NCBI GenBank assembly: GCA_963693285.1
Contig: OY848923.1
Coordinates: forward strand, 8,146,451 to 8,210,450
DNA: 64,000 nucleotides
Reading direction: 5' to 3'
Source of the DNA: Xestospongia muta
Taxonomy: Eukaryota; Porifera; Demospongiae; Haplosclerida; Petrosiidae
Below, piece by piece: positions 21,626 to 33,061 of the stretch. Position 1 is the stretch's first letter; each line of letters opens with the position of its first letter. Below the pieces are notes generated by a model, which saw only the letters and a program-made list of their open reading frames with translations, was not told the DNA's origin and made no database searches. Position numbers and translations under genes: made by a program.

Positions 21626-22354
21626 TTAAGGGGTATTGAGGAGAACTAATCGCGTTGTACATTGACTGGACGACGATACTTAGGGTTAGTATGTGTTGTG
21701 GTTGGATCAACAAAGAGTGGATTGTCATTACTCTGCAACAAATACATAATTAATTATTAATTAGTAAGGGGCTTGACTTACAGCATTCCATTCTTCTCTC
21801 TCTTGGCTGTCCTTCCAAGCTTTATATTCTAAATATTCCTACATAATTAAATTATAATACAATAAAATCACATAATAAGTAATACTTACAACTAGATATG
21901 ATATCCCTTTCCATAATCCCAGTACTAGAATGGCTATGAACAAGATACACAACACAATAGCTACCGGAATTGGCCATATCACAAGTTGAGAGCTACAGTC
22001 ATCTGTAAATGTATGTATTAACATTCTATATCAGGTTCTGGTCTTACCTGGACTATTTTTCCATGTTACATAATCTTGTTGTGTGTTATCAAGTAATATA
22101 ACGATATGACCTTCTGTTCCTAAGATGTATTTATCTACTTGATATGTTACTTCACAAGAATCACGGTTTACAGAACAGTTTCTAAATGCTAGTGATAGCA
22201 AAATGGGAATTAAAGTAATTAATTATTCATATATTATTAATTAATGAATATTAAATAATGTGTGTGGCATTCTTTGTTTATAGTAGTTAAAAGGCTCCGA
22301 AAAAAAAAATTTGGAACGCTTCACGAATTTGCGTGTCATCCTTGCGCAGGGGCC

Positions 22355-22394
<40 letters not shown>

Positions 22395-22906
22395 ACTGCT
22401 TTGCAGTACAACCAAGGTTACTTTAAAACTTATTTATGTTTACTGACGATTTTGTTTTTATGTTATTGTGGGATAGAGTGTATTAATGTTATTCATAGAT
22501 GCGGTGAGTAATGTGAGTAATGAATTTTGTTAACTTGCCGACACTAAAACAACTTACAAAAATTGGAAACATTATAATTAGGGACATCCTCAATTCTGGA
22601 GGTAATATTAATGTGGTTACAGCTGGATCCACACGATCCTTCAATATAACATTTGACACATTGAGAAAGTAATGAACAAGATCTTGCACAAACCTATATT
22701 ACATAATATTATATAATACATTAATATAGGGCCATTATATTACATAATATTATATAATACATTAGTATAGGGACTCACCCCACATTCCTCACAGTAACGA
22801 CCATATCTTTGTGAGTAATTGTTACACACACACGTACCACATGTACACTGGCCAGCATTGGAACATAATTCTCCCTATAATATATATATATATATATAAT
22901 ATATAT

Positions 22907-22960
<54 letters not shown>

Positions 22961-24605
22961 TATGTCTATATTATGTCTTAAAATCTCACACTATCTATTC
23001 CTGGTGCTACACATGTACTGGTTCTGTTAGAGCATTCACAATTTAGTCCAGAATAACCAGGATCACAAATACATTGAGAATTACAACCACAAATTCCATG
23101 ACCAGTACAAGGTAAGATTTCGCCTGTTATATCATGTACTCCAGTAGGACAAGCTGATGGATCACATTCACAATATAGGCCCTGAAATAAAATGATATAT
23201 TTGTAATATTTTAATGTGAGACTGACTTGATATGTGTATTGAAGGAGACTAGATACATTGTGACAATGACACTGATCACATATGCAATCCCCACGTCCAC
23301 TACATATGGTTGCATTATCTTCTGATCCACTTGGTCTAAAAATTGATGATCAAAATCATTTATTGTAATTTCTCTTACATGCAACCAAGTCCTCTAGTAA
23401 TACCAGCAGTACCAGAACAACCACATTGAGGTCCATTACTATAACATCACTCAACACATTAATATTATTCATGAATCACTAACTAGTTTTGTGGACACAC
23501 ACATGTAGAGCATTCATAAGTACCCACATTATTACATCTGCTACTCATCTTTATCTGTAATAATATAATTATACAACTATTATTATAGTACTACTATAAT
23601 TACTTTATTAGTTTCACAAGGACATGAACATAGTACTGATAGATTAAGTTGAACAGCTCCAAAACCAATAAATAAAATTTGAGATGAGATAGTCGATTTG
23701 ATATCGTCTCGATTACAAATATCAGGATGAGCTGATATTGTAACATTATAAGTAACTGTATCTAGATGTGTCACATCGACACATATATCAGTTGAGTTAA
23801 CCTCTAAAACACTAAGATAGATATATTAATTAATGTATTAATTATGAAGGGGCTGTACCAATTATCAACTGGTATAGGTGTTATACTTAGCTCTGATATT
23901 TCTTCAATACCTTTAACCACAGGTACTACTGTTGTTGACAAACGCTACAAGTTAATATAATTACATCATTATGATGTAGTGGTATTTACTCTATATTGTG
24001 TACTGATAAGATTTAGAATGTTGTCTCCATCGCTAGCTAGTTCACCAACAAAGGCACTTCTTATGATGTTACTGAGTTGATTATAAACACTTATATAGCT
24101 AGGGGCTACTCCAAATATTGGAATAATACGTCCTTCATTTAAAACATCTGCTAAGAATGTAGAACTTGGATAATCCTAAAAATAGAAAAAAATATTTGTT
24201 TCTTATCCATTTCTCTTTCTTTCTTTTCTCACCACTTGTGCTCCATAATCATAATCTCCTGTAGATGCATTTAAATGACATTGTTTATCAGGTTGACGTC
24301 GTATACCAGCTAACTATACAATAAAGACAACAATTATTACTATATTCTTCATATAACTTACCTTCCCATCTAATGCAATATGATAGTCACCATCAGACAA
24401 GGCTAGAATTAGTCTTCTAGCTTCACCTTGTTCTCTCCATCCTATTACACTCTGGTCAATGAGTACAAATGTGAATTACAATACTGTATTTTGTCTTACT
24501 TCACAAAGTGATACTTGTAACAGGGCATCTAACATTCCTTCAGGATTATCAACACTACCAGATATTTTAGCATTCCTTAGTTGTTCCTGTGAAGAATAAT
24601 AAATT

Positions 24606-24646
<41 letters not shown>

Positions 24647-25766
24647 ACTCACTTTCACTAAAGTCACATTATCTGTTAAACTAAGACGATGTTTAAAAGC
24701 ATAAGTTCTCTCACATTCAGCTGGTGTGACTACATTCGAGTCAGCAAAACATGGAAAATCAACACTATTGTGATATTAACATACGATATACCATACTATG
24801 CCATACTTGAGTTTATCTGCAAATGGTAAAACAGGTTTATCAATAAAAGAACCAAATCCCATACGAAACTCATCAGTTAAGTCCTTCATCTGTTCCACTA
24901 TAAAAAATGAATGTTAAAATGAGTTGATTGTATTTCTCATCTAACCTATATCATCTGTAAGATCTAAAAGACTTGATAAATCATCTTTCATCGTAAATGA
25001 TAAATCCATTAAAATATACATGTCAACTGAAATAAAAGTTGGAGGTTGAACTTTGATAGAAAATGTTTGAGGAATGCCAGGTCGAATGGTCACTGCAGCA
25101 CTTTGTGGAGATACAGATATCTCATTTATAACACTTCCAACAATATCAACTGTATCATTACTCTGTTCAATAAAAAAGAATAAAATTATAATTATTATAG
25201 TCTTGCGTTCACACCTTTTTGACTGATCCTTGTGGATTTATAATGTTCCTTTCTGGGCATGCTTTTCCTTGAAGTTCATCTAGTGTCCCACAGAGAGCAG
25301 CAGGTAGTAATTGTGCATTGACATTATTAGCATAGCTCATGAATACACTCTATACAAAATCATTTGAAGTATTTACTAAAATATAATATGGAATCACTTA
25401 CCTCATCATTACACCAACCACAACTGGAATTCTTTAACAAGCACTCTGAACATGTGTACAGTAGCCTACATTCTAGGAAAAGTGGTTTAATGGTACCATA
25501 TAAAACTATGTTGACACATTTGCAAGGTTCTATTGCATTATAAATACAAAGTGTGGAATGCTTATCGTGTAAACAAACATGATTGGCTTTTAGCCAAACA
25601 CAATTCCTATGTAACTAAGGCTCTAGTTTATACGTTAACCACGGTACCTTACTAATGCTAGTATTTATACTATACGTTACCTATTACCTTGAGATTGAGC
25701 TGGTGTACAGAGTATTATAGTAAGTCCCATGATGTACCAAAAAAGATGACTAACAGTCTTTGCCAT
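21626..25766 (-). CDS. integrin beta subunit
   Basis: Single-pass adhesion receptor that pairs with an alpha chain. The signal peptide begins at ATG 25766 ([19 protein letters not shown]). A cysteine-rich PSI domain follows ([17 protein letters not shown]), then hybrid and betaI domains with the MIDAS strand [12 protein letters not shown] (Thr where many paralogues have Ser), then Cys-rich integrin EGF modules at about 22770-23560 and a tail domain. The membrane helix is at about 21895-21990 ([18 protein letters not shown]). The short cytoplasmic tail contains NPLF in place of the first NPxY and an intact NPKY near the end. About 17 small exons. The intron around 22195-22555 holds the U6 gene in the same orientation. 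Sponges have several integrin betas, so no paralogue number is given. Confidence 0.92.
22300..22309 (-). terminator. U6 oligo-T terminator
   Basis: Ten A on the plus strand, read as ten T at the 3' end of the U6 gene. Confidence 0.9.
22303..22409 (-). ncRNA. U6: U6 spliceosomal snRNA
   Basis: The minus strand reads a 5' hairpin GTACTGC-AAA-GCAGTAC followed by the conserved U6 body: ATATACTAAAATTGGAACG, the ACAGAGA box within GATACAGAGAAGATTAGC, the catalytic AGC triad, CCCCTGCGCAAGGATGACAC and GCAAATTCGTGAAGCG. Length is about 107 nt, as in other animals. The 5' stem differs in sequence from the human one but keeps perfect pairing. It sits within an integrin beta intron on the same strand. 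Transcription should be by Pol III from the upstream PSE/TATA pair. All positions needed for the U4/U2 pairing look intact, so this is a plausible functional gene and not a pseudogene. Confidence 0.97.
22410..22455 (-). promoter_or_regulatory. U6 promoter: PSE-like element and TATA
   Basis: Minus strand: ACAAAATCGT (22455 to 22446), then CAGTA, a CATAAATA TATA-like box, and CTTGGTTG with the final G as +1 at 22409. Spacing is identical to the RNA gene at 2853. Confidence 0.8.
22875..22955. repeat. (TA)n microsatellite
   Basis: Long AT/TA stretch in an integrin beta intron. Confidence 0.9.
24609..24655. repeat. (TC)n microsatellite
   Basis: Short (TC)n followed by 'cactcactcact'. On the integrin sense strand it is (GA)n following a GTGAGT donor. 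Confidence 0.85.
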
Positions 25767-26231
25767 CACTTAGAGCCTAAGAAATAAAATACAGTTTCAA
25801 TACTATCCAGAATATATTGTATTGTGTGTTATGCATTATACATTGGGTACTAATAACAGACTATTTATTGTAAATATTGGCAAGTAATATTTATCGTTTC
25901 TCTTTAGTTTTATTGTACTTACTCAGCGAAAACGACGTCTGCTTCTTTTTGCTCCACCAGCGAACTCTATATCTTGAGGAATGTGAATTGATTGGCTGTT
26001 TTGCGTCGCGGGAAATTTAAATTCATTTGAAACGACGAGGGGGTTTAAAAATCAAAAATCTGAGAAGAGTCATTTGAACCTGTTGAAGAGAGGCCGTCGA
26101 TACTGCTAGTGAGTTTCATTACAGTATTAATCTAAGCAAACTTCTTTATATAGCGTTGTTCTCTCTCCGTATGAGTACATCTAGTGAGTAGAAGACAGTT
26201 TAAATCCAGTCCACAGTGCTGATTGACTATA
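25767..26231. promoter_or_regulatory. integrin beta/BORA divergent promoter region
   Basis: 465 bases between divergent start codons. No exon recognised; both 5' UTRs presumably start here. Confidence 0.5.
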
Positions 26232-28919
26232 ATGCCACCTAGTCACAAGACTGCTGTAACTTGTTCTAATCCATTCAATTCAACAGAAAGACAAAATTTT
26301 CCAGAATGGAGTCCAATGTTTTCTAAATCAGTCAAAACACCAACCAGCACAGAGGTACAATGAGGAACGTTACCGCTATATCACTCAACTGCCATTTTTA
26401 ATAATTGTATTATCAATTCCAGTGTTACTATATCATATCATTAATTCTCTCTAATTTTATTCCAGAGAGGAAAAGTCTTCCGATGGTCAATTGATCAACT
26501 AGCAAAATTAGTACGATATGACTTAAATAAGTTTAGTTTAATTGTATAAATTGCTATAGAATCCAGCTGACATTGCAACGAGTCCAGCGTCTCTGGCGAT
26601 GACCAATTTAGAGAGGTACCAATTACATCATAATGCGTTATTTATCTCTTTTGCAGTCCTGATAATGATCAAAGAGCCCAAATAGCTGCTGACAAGGTAT
26701 TGAAGTCATGTGATATGGTGTAGTGTGTCATGTGATCTAGTGTAGCATATCAGGGTTTTGTATAGTATGTCATGTGATATGGTTTAGTATGTCACATGAT
26801 ATGTTATATGGTTGTCATTTCAAAAGGTGTTATATGTATTTCTATTGTAGTTCTTTTCTCAGAAAGAAATATTTCCTTCTCCGTGGACAATGACCACAAA
26901 GACGAGAGCTAAAAAGGTGACATTCTCTCCATTGCCGCCAATTACATCATGTAAGGACTGTATAATTAACCCTTTATTAACTGCATTATATTACAGACTA
27001 TACTAAAGATGAGGTTACAAAAGTAGATGGTACATAATAAGAAGTACTCATGTTATGTAACTTGATATTTTTTCTATAGCTGGTACTCAAACTGCACTAA
27101 CTCTACCAATGGACTTTGATCTAGAAACTGTGTTAGGTATAAAATAGATATATGAATCATGAATGATTAATAAATGGATAGACAGATAGATTGATGGATG
27201 GATAAATAAACAAATGGATACATAGTAATACTATGTTTTTAGGACACAAGTTTTATTCTGGAGAAGACAATAGCTTCTCTTTAAGAAGGAAATTATTTGG
27301 GCAACCTCAAAGATCAAGTTACCATGACGACTCTAGTTACCATGATAGTAATGATAATGACATACCTGAATCACCAGACACACAGTATGTTATTAATTAA
27401 TGGGTGTGGTCAAATACTATTGTCGCCTACAGATTATCATCAACTCCATTACGACCTTCATTATCTTCAGCTGTAGTTATCACTAAGTTATCAAATCACT
27501 CACCTTCACTTGTAGAAAATGCATCACTGGAGCCACACCCTTCATTATCTCCTATAAGCTCCGCCCATTGTGGTAGTCCCTCATTCCAAGGAGACATATT
27601 TCGGCCTAGTCTGGATTTCTCTCCTATTATGTAAGTAATGTTGTTATAGATCACATTATACCTATTTCTCTATAGTGTACCAGTCCAAACACCAGAAGAT
27701 GTTCCAACAACTACCACTGCAAGAAGTACTGGCAGTACTTCCACACCTTATCATTTAAAATCAGGTCAGTATCAACTAAATCATTACGAGAGTATATATA
27801 TGTACTTCATAATGAGAGGGTTATCCCCATATTACATGTACGTGTACTTCATAATGAGAGGGTTATCCCCATATTACATGTACGTGTACTTCATAATGAG
27901 AGGGTTATCCCCATATTACATGTACGTGTACTTCATAATGAGAGGGTTATCCCCATATTACATGTACATGTATTTGATAATGAGAGGGTTATCCCCATAT
28001 TACATGTACATGTATTTAGAACATTTAAATGTACTTCATTTAGTGTCAAAACGGCAGTTACCAATGTCACCTCACGCAAGTCCTGTTTTCAAACACCAAT
28101 GTATATATCATGGAAGTCCCACCCACAATTCCACTGATGACGAAGGTGCAGAGGAACATGTACCTCCTCCATTATCATTACATGATCTAATATCTGATGT
28201 TGATATAATGGCTCCGCCCACAACATGTACAACATACTTTAATAACATGGCAATTGAAGATGAACAACCTGTTCATTCCCTTGTATCGTCATGGCAACCT
28301 GACATTCATTCTACTATGCTTGAGGTTCACAAGTTAGCTCCGCCTTCTTTTATAACTCGTACTACAGACTCAGGATTGATGAGTGCATCAGATGTTTTGA
28401 CACAAACTAGTCAATCCAGTAAAACCAGTTATTCAGTCAAAGAGGAAGCTCCTATAAATGATACTACAAATGATAGTGGAATTAATCAACCTGTTATGTC
28501 AGATCCTGTCATGTCATTGACCACACCTACTTGCGATAGTGGAAGTGGTCAGTCTGTGAGTCACGTGGTACATACCATACCAACATTAGGTCCATTTACA
28601 CGTACTTCTCCACTTAAATATCCTTCTCTTCCTCATCCTGTATTGTTACCATCACGTCTTAAAGTCACTTCTACTAGCCACACCCCCACTTCAGTTGTTC
28701 ATAAAACCACACCCACTAGTCGATATAGTCGACCTGCTACTAATTCTCCATTTTCACACGATCTTTTGAGGAGAAAGAGTTATCTTAAGGCAAAATTTAA
28801 TTTTAGTAGTAAGTATAATTAATTATACGATGTCATAATGATGTCATTCATTATGTTTAGGTCCTCGATCACCATTACAAGACAAACCTGTTAATAGTTT
28901 ACCAGTATCTTCTTGTTGA
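26232..28919 (+). CDS. BORA: BORA, aurora-A/PLK1 mitotic activator
   Basis: Disordered cofactor that lets Aurora A phosphorylate PLK1 at mitotic entry. ATG 26232 opens with CSNPFNST; the conserved N-terminal core follows in separate exons: KVFRWSIDQLAKLNPADI and FFSQKEIFPSPW, matching FRWSIDQ and PSPW in animal Bora. The remainder is Ser/Pro/Thr-rich with many minimal SP/TP sites, and the last exon ends PVNSLPVSSC. About ten exons. The large exon at about 28030-28812 opens after a 42-base minisatellite whose unit is a multiple of three, so the reading frame stays open through it; either of two in-frame acceptors (before 28019 or before 28042) would exclude the repeats. Divergent from the integrin gene. 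Confidence 0.88.
27787..28018. repeat. 42-base minisatellite beside a BORA exon
   Basis: Five to six copies of a 42-base unit containing 'cataatgagagggttatccc'. Probably intronic, although each copy reads open in the BORA frame. Confidence 0.9.
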
Positions 28920-29609
28920 TATATATAGTGGGTGGAGTCAGACACACCCACATATTATATATATTTATTAAATGTATAATTTATTATTAGTTTGTTAATT
29001 TATTAAAATTTGACCAAAGTTAACCCTTTATCAACTCATTAGTTTAAATCTGAGGTGGTGGTGACATATCTCCACTAATGATAAAATATTGTTCTGAGCT
29101 ACTCACTATGTGTAGCTGTGATGACATTAATCAGTTATTTCTACTGCTTTATGATGAATCTATTTTCCTTACAAAAGCACTTTACCTGCTTTGGTAATTT
29201 AGTGCAGTGATTATAATATAGACAAAATGAAAGCAGTCACTTTCCAAATTAAGTATTGTTGTTGTAACTAGAAACCTAGTAAGTATTATTAGATTTCCTT
29301 GCCAATTATTAATTTTGGGACTAATAATTGTTTACTTATTACTTGAATTTATTATCACATCACTAGTTGTACTTGACCTAGTAATATATGATTAAAACTT
29401 TATTATAACACCTTTTGTGGAAATGTGTGGTAGCACTATACTGACTAAAATTATATTAAAGATCTGTATTATTTTAGTGGTCGTAATAACAAAAGGCACC
29501 TCACTTGGCAACTTTGTTAAATGTTATATAACACACTAGACTATATAGTATGTGCTAAATATATCACTTATAAGGTGTCAAAGTTACAAAGAGTAGTGCT
29601 ACATTAGTA
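28920..29609. other. intergenic region
   Basis: BORA 3' UTR and the upstream region of the next gene. I see no exon, RNA or repeat structure. Confidence 0.6.
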
Positions 29610-31358
29610 ATGGAGAAATCAAAGATTCCTTTAGATTGGAAAGACTTTCATGCTATTCTAGAGAAACACCCACCTCTGAGAAATGCTGAGGAGAAAGAAG
29701 CCTTGCAGTCTAGACTTAGAGCAGAGAATCCAATTTTTGCTAATTTGATAAATGGTATGGTAATAAGACTGACAGGAACTCCTTAATGATCTAAGATAGT
29801 AACTGAGAGTTGGCAAACATTGTGATAACTTTATTACATTACATGAACTCAAGTTATCTCATTCAAACATACTTGAAGTTTTTGTTTCACAGTTGCATAT
29901 ATGGTTTTTCACCAATATGCTTCATCAAAGTTATTTCACAGAACAACAAACCACGAACTAAGTTATCATACTCAAAAATGCTTGAAATTATGATTTATTA
30001 CTGTAAACAAATAGACTATAGGTTTATCATTATTAACGAGCATCTTTACTTTATATAGCATGTCTCTCAGAATATGTTTCAGTGGTCAGTCTAGAGGAAT
30101 TCGAACGAGACACTACAATATGTCTTCAGGAAGAATGCTCAGACAAGTCAGTTCTTAGAAACGTATTATGCAAACGTGTAATTTTATTAAGATAGTCAAT
30201 ATTTAGCCTAACACTTAATATATTAATCCCTTCCTTATTGTCTATAGATTTTATTATATTCTACGTGGATCTGTTGTTCTTTTAACTGACATGACAATAA
30301 AATCTAAAGGTCATCTTCCTCCATCTTCTATTGCTTCAACAGCAAGTAAAACGACTAAACAGACTACAAAGAAAAGAAAGGGTTATGGGACTGAAATATA
30401 TCTGTTAACAGCTGGGAAATGGTTTGGACAATTCACTTGTATGCGCTCTGATAGCAAATCACCATTCACTATTATAACAAATGATTATACTGAACTCCTT
30501 ACAATATCTAAAACATCTTTTCAACACATTTTATATCCACTATTTGAGTCTGGCTTAAAGGACATAGTTCGGTTCATGTGTTCACATTATCCCATTCTAC
30601 AGACCTGGTTTCCATGTCAATTGTGCTATCTTTGCAGTATTCTTCAAGAAAAGGAATATTCCTTTAATGAAACTATTTTCACTCAAGGTTCCAAAACAAA
30701 ATGTCTTTATTTTATAAAGTCTGGGCAAGTCAATCTATCAATCGATCTAGCTAAAACTCCAAATATTAAAAGCTATGTTCGACCTCCTCCAGGCCTTTTG
30801 CAGCAAATACTAGCAACGACTTCTAGTAGTACTCCTTCTTATAAAAAGAAAAGCTCTCATGGAAAAAGAAAAAATGTAAAACCACCCATTCAACAAAGAA
30901 TAGATCCTAAACTAGAAAGAGAACAAGTCTTGAGAAGGTATCGAACTCAATCCATTAACCACATACGTAATAGTGGGATATGCACACTTATGACAGGTGG
31001 TATATTAAATAATATCGAGGCGTTGTGTGGTATCAGAGAGGAATTCTTCTCAGCAGTTGCTGGAAGCCACGTTGTAGTCTACAAGTTAGATTTGGATCAT
31101 TTTAATGTGTTGTTCAAGAAAATACATTTACGATCACTTCATTACTTAGTGCAGCAGCTAATTGATCATGTTCATCATTGGCATTGTCGAATGCCACATT
31201 TTGAAATATTTGAAGATATTATCTCTCTCTTGCAGCAAAATCTGCACAATTTAGAGAGATCAGGTCAACTTGAATTGGACAAAGGGACAATGAAACATAA
31301 AGCTGAACTCTTACCAGAACTTGTTATTCAGGCACTTAATGAAGGAATAAATTTCTGA
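29610..31358 (+). CDS. cyclic nucleotide-binding domain protein (CNBD-like)
   Basis: Three exons (29610-29754, 30059-30146, 30248-31358) join in frame to 447 residues. Two regions look like cyclic-nucleotide-binding beta-barrels. The first is split by intron 2 and reads CLQEECSDK/FYYILRGSVVLL after joining, the classic strand pattern before the phosphate-binding cassette. The second reads YSFNETIFTQGSKTKCLYFIKSGQVNLSI. I do not see the full PBC motif with its Arg in either, so ligand binding is doubtful. No membrane segment or kinase domain. Closest in architecture to CNBD1/CNBD2, sperm- or cilia-related proteins of uncertain role. The choice of donor GTCAGT in exon 2 restores the frame and the motif. 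Confidence 0.72.
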
Positions 31359-31534
31359 ATTCTATTATATACAGATTATTGTATTGTAATTTTCAATTCA
31401 ATTAAATAATAATTATAGTTATAATTATTATTAGGTGTGGCTGCGAAATCACGTAATATAAAAGCGTAACGAAATCTTAAATCTTCGCAGACTTTTCAGA
31501 TTCGAGTCGGTGCTAGGTCTGGTTCGAAGTAAAT

Positions 31535-33029
31535 ATGCGTTCTTTTATATTCCTTCTGCTGACATTTGTCAGTCTTGAACTATCTAATTGTCATGTTTCA
31601 CTAACTTTTCCACCTGCAAGATATCCTAACTATGATTTTCTAGACAATGTCAGAACTGGAGGACCTTGTGGCGTACCACCTTTAGGTATGTTGGAAACTG
31701 CAGTGCAGTGTGGGCATGATATGTGCCTTTACTAACGTCATTCTTTTCATTGTAGTTGGCAACGATGGTATGGTGACTACATTCGCAACTGGAGCCACTT
31801 TCAATCTTACCTTTCACTTGGCCTATCCTCACAGAGTAAGAGAAATGCATTGCAATATATAAATGCCTTGTTATTTTAACCAGGGTGGTGTCCTTGTGAA
31901 TATATTAGATCGTAATGGTACTGTGACTCATTTGCTGTTTAATGGATGGAATCATTCTAATGATACAACGTAAGTTAGTGTGAATAGAACAGTCAGTATT
32001 TTGTTAACATATGTTTATTTGTTATTTCTCACCTTTTTATGTCTATAGTACTCAAACTGTTCAAATCACTCTTCCTGAGAATTTTACATGTTATCGTTGT
32101 GTTCTCCAACTATTACGTCAAGCAGGAGAATGGGTGTTTAATGGTGGTTATGTTTTCTGGTCATGTGCTGATATTTCCATTATAGACAATGCAGGTATTA
32201 CTATTCACTGGTTGTTGAGTCTACTAGTCATCTCTCCTTTAGTTTGTGATAATAATAGATGTGGTGGACGGGGTGTATGTATTAATGGAACTTGTGAGTG
32301 CAATAGAGGGTTCTCTGGAAAGTTCTGTCAATATAGAGGTAGTACAGATTCTATTACTAAATATGGAGTGTTACCTTATTAGATGAATGTGTTGATGATA
32401 ACGATTGTGGAGGCACTGTTAGGGGTTCATGCATTGATATAGATTCTACTACATTTCCTACTAAACAGTGTTTCTGTAAGAAAGGTTACTTTGGATACAA
32501 CTGTTCTCAAAGTAAAGCTGTTATTAACATTGTTCAATTTTATTACATTTATTTTTAGTATCAACTCTTACAAACCTAACTATTGATCCTCAAGACTATA
32601 CCATTTTTCGTAATCTGGGTCCTCGGCTACAAATGTGGGCTAGGATATTAAATGTAAGTTAAATATTGTTTATAATTATTGAATTTTATCACTTTTCAAT
32701 TAGTCTACTGGTGAACTTGAAATAGCTCTGAGAGTTAATTCTACTGGATATGTTGCAATAGGATGGAGACGAACTGGTAAGTTCTTAACATGTCATTGTA
32801 ATAGGTTTAATATGGCATTACTAGGTATCACATCTGCATGTCGTCAACGTGCACCTGGTTTCTATAGAGTTGGTAAGTACTGTTGTATCATATAATAGAT
32901 TTATAATCTATTTATATAGGTGCAAATCCGTTGTGGCCTTTTAACTCAACATTGCAGCAAATAATTGGAATTAGTGGTGTATTTGCTAATGGTGGAGGAG
33001 CTGGTGAAGAAGAAGAAGAAGAAGAGGAG

Positions 33030-33061
<32 letters not shown>

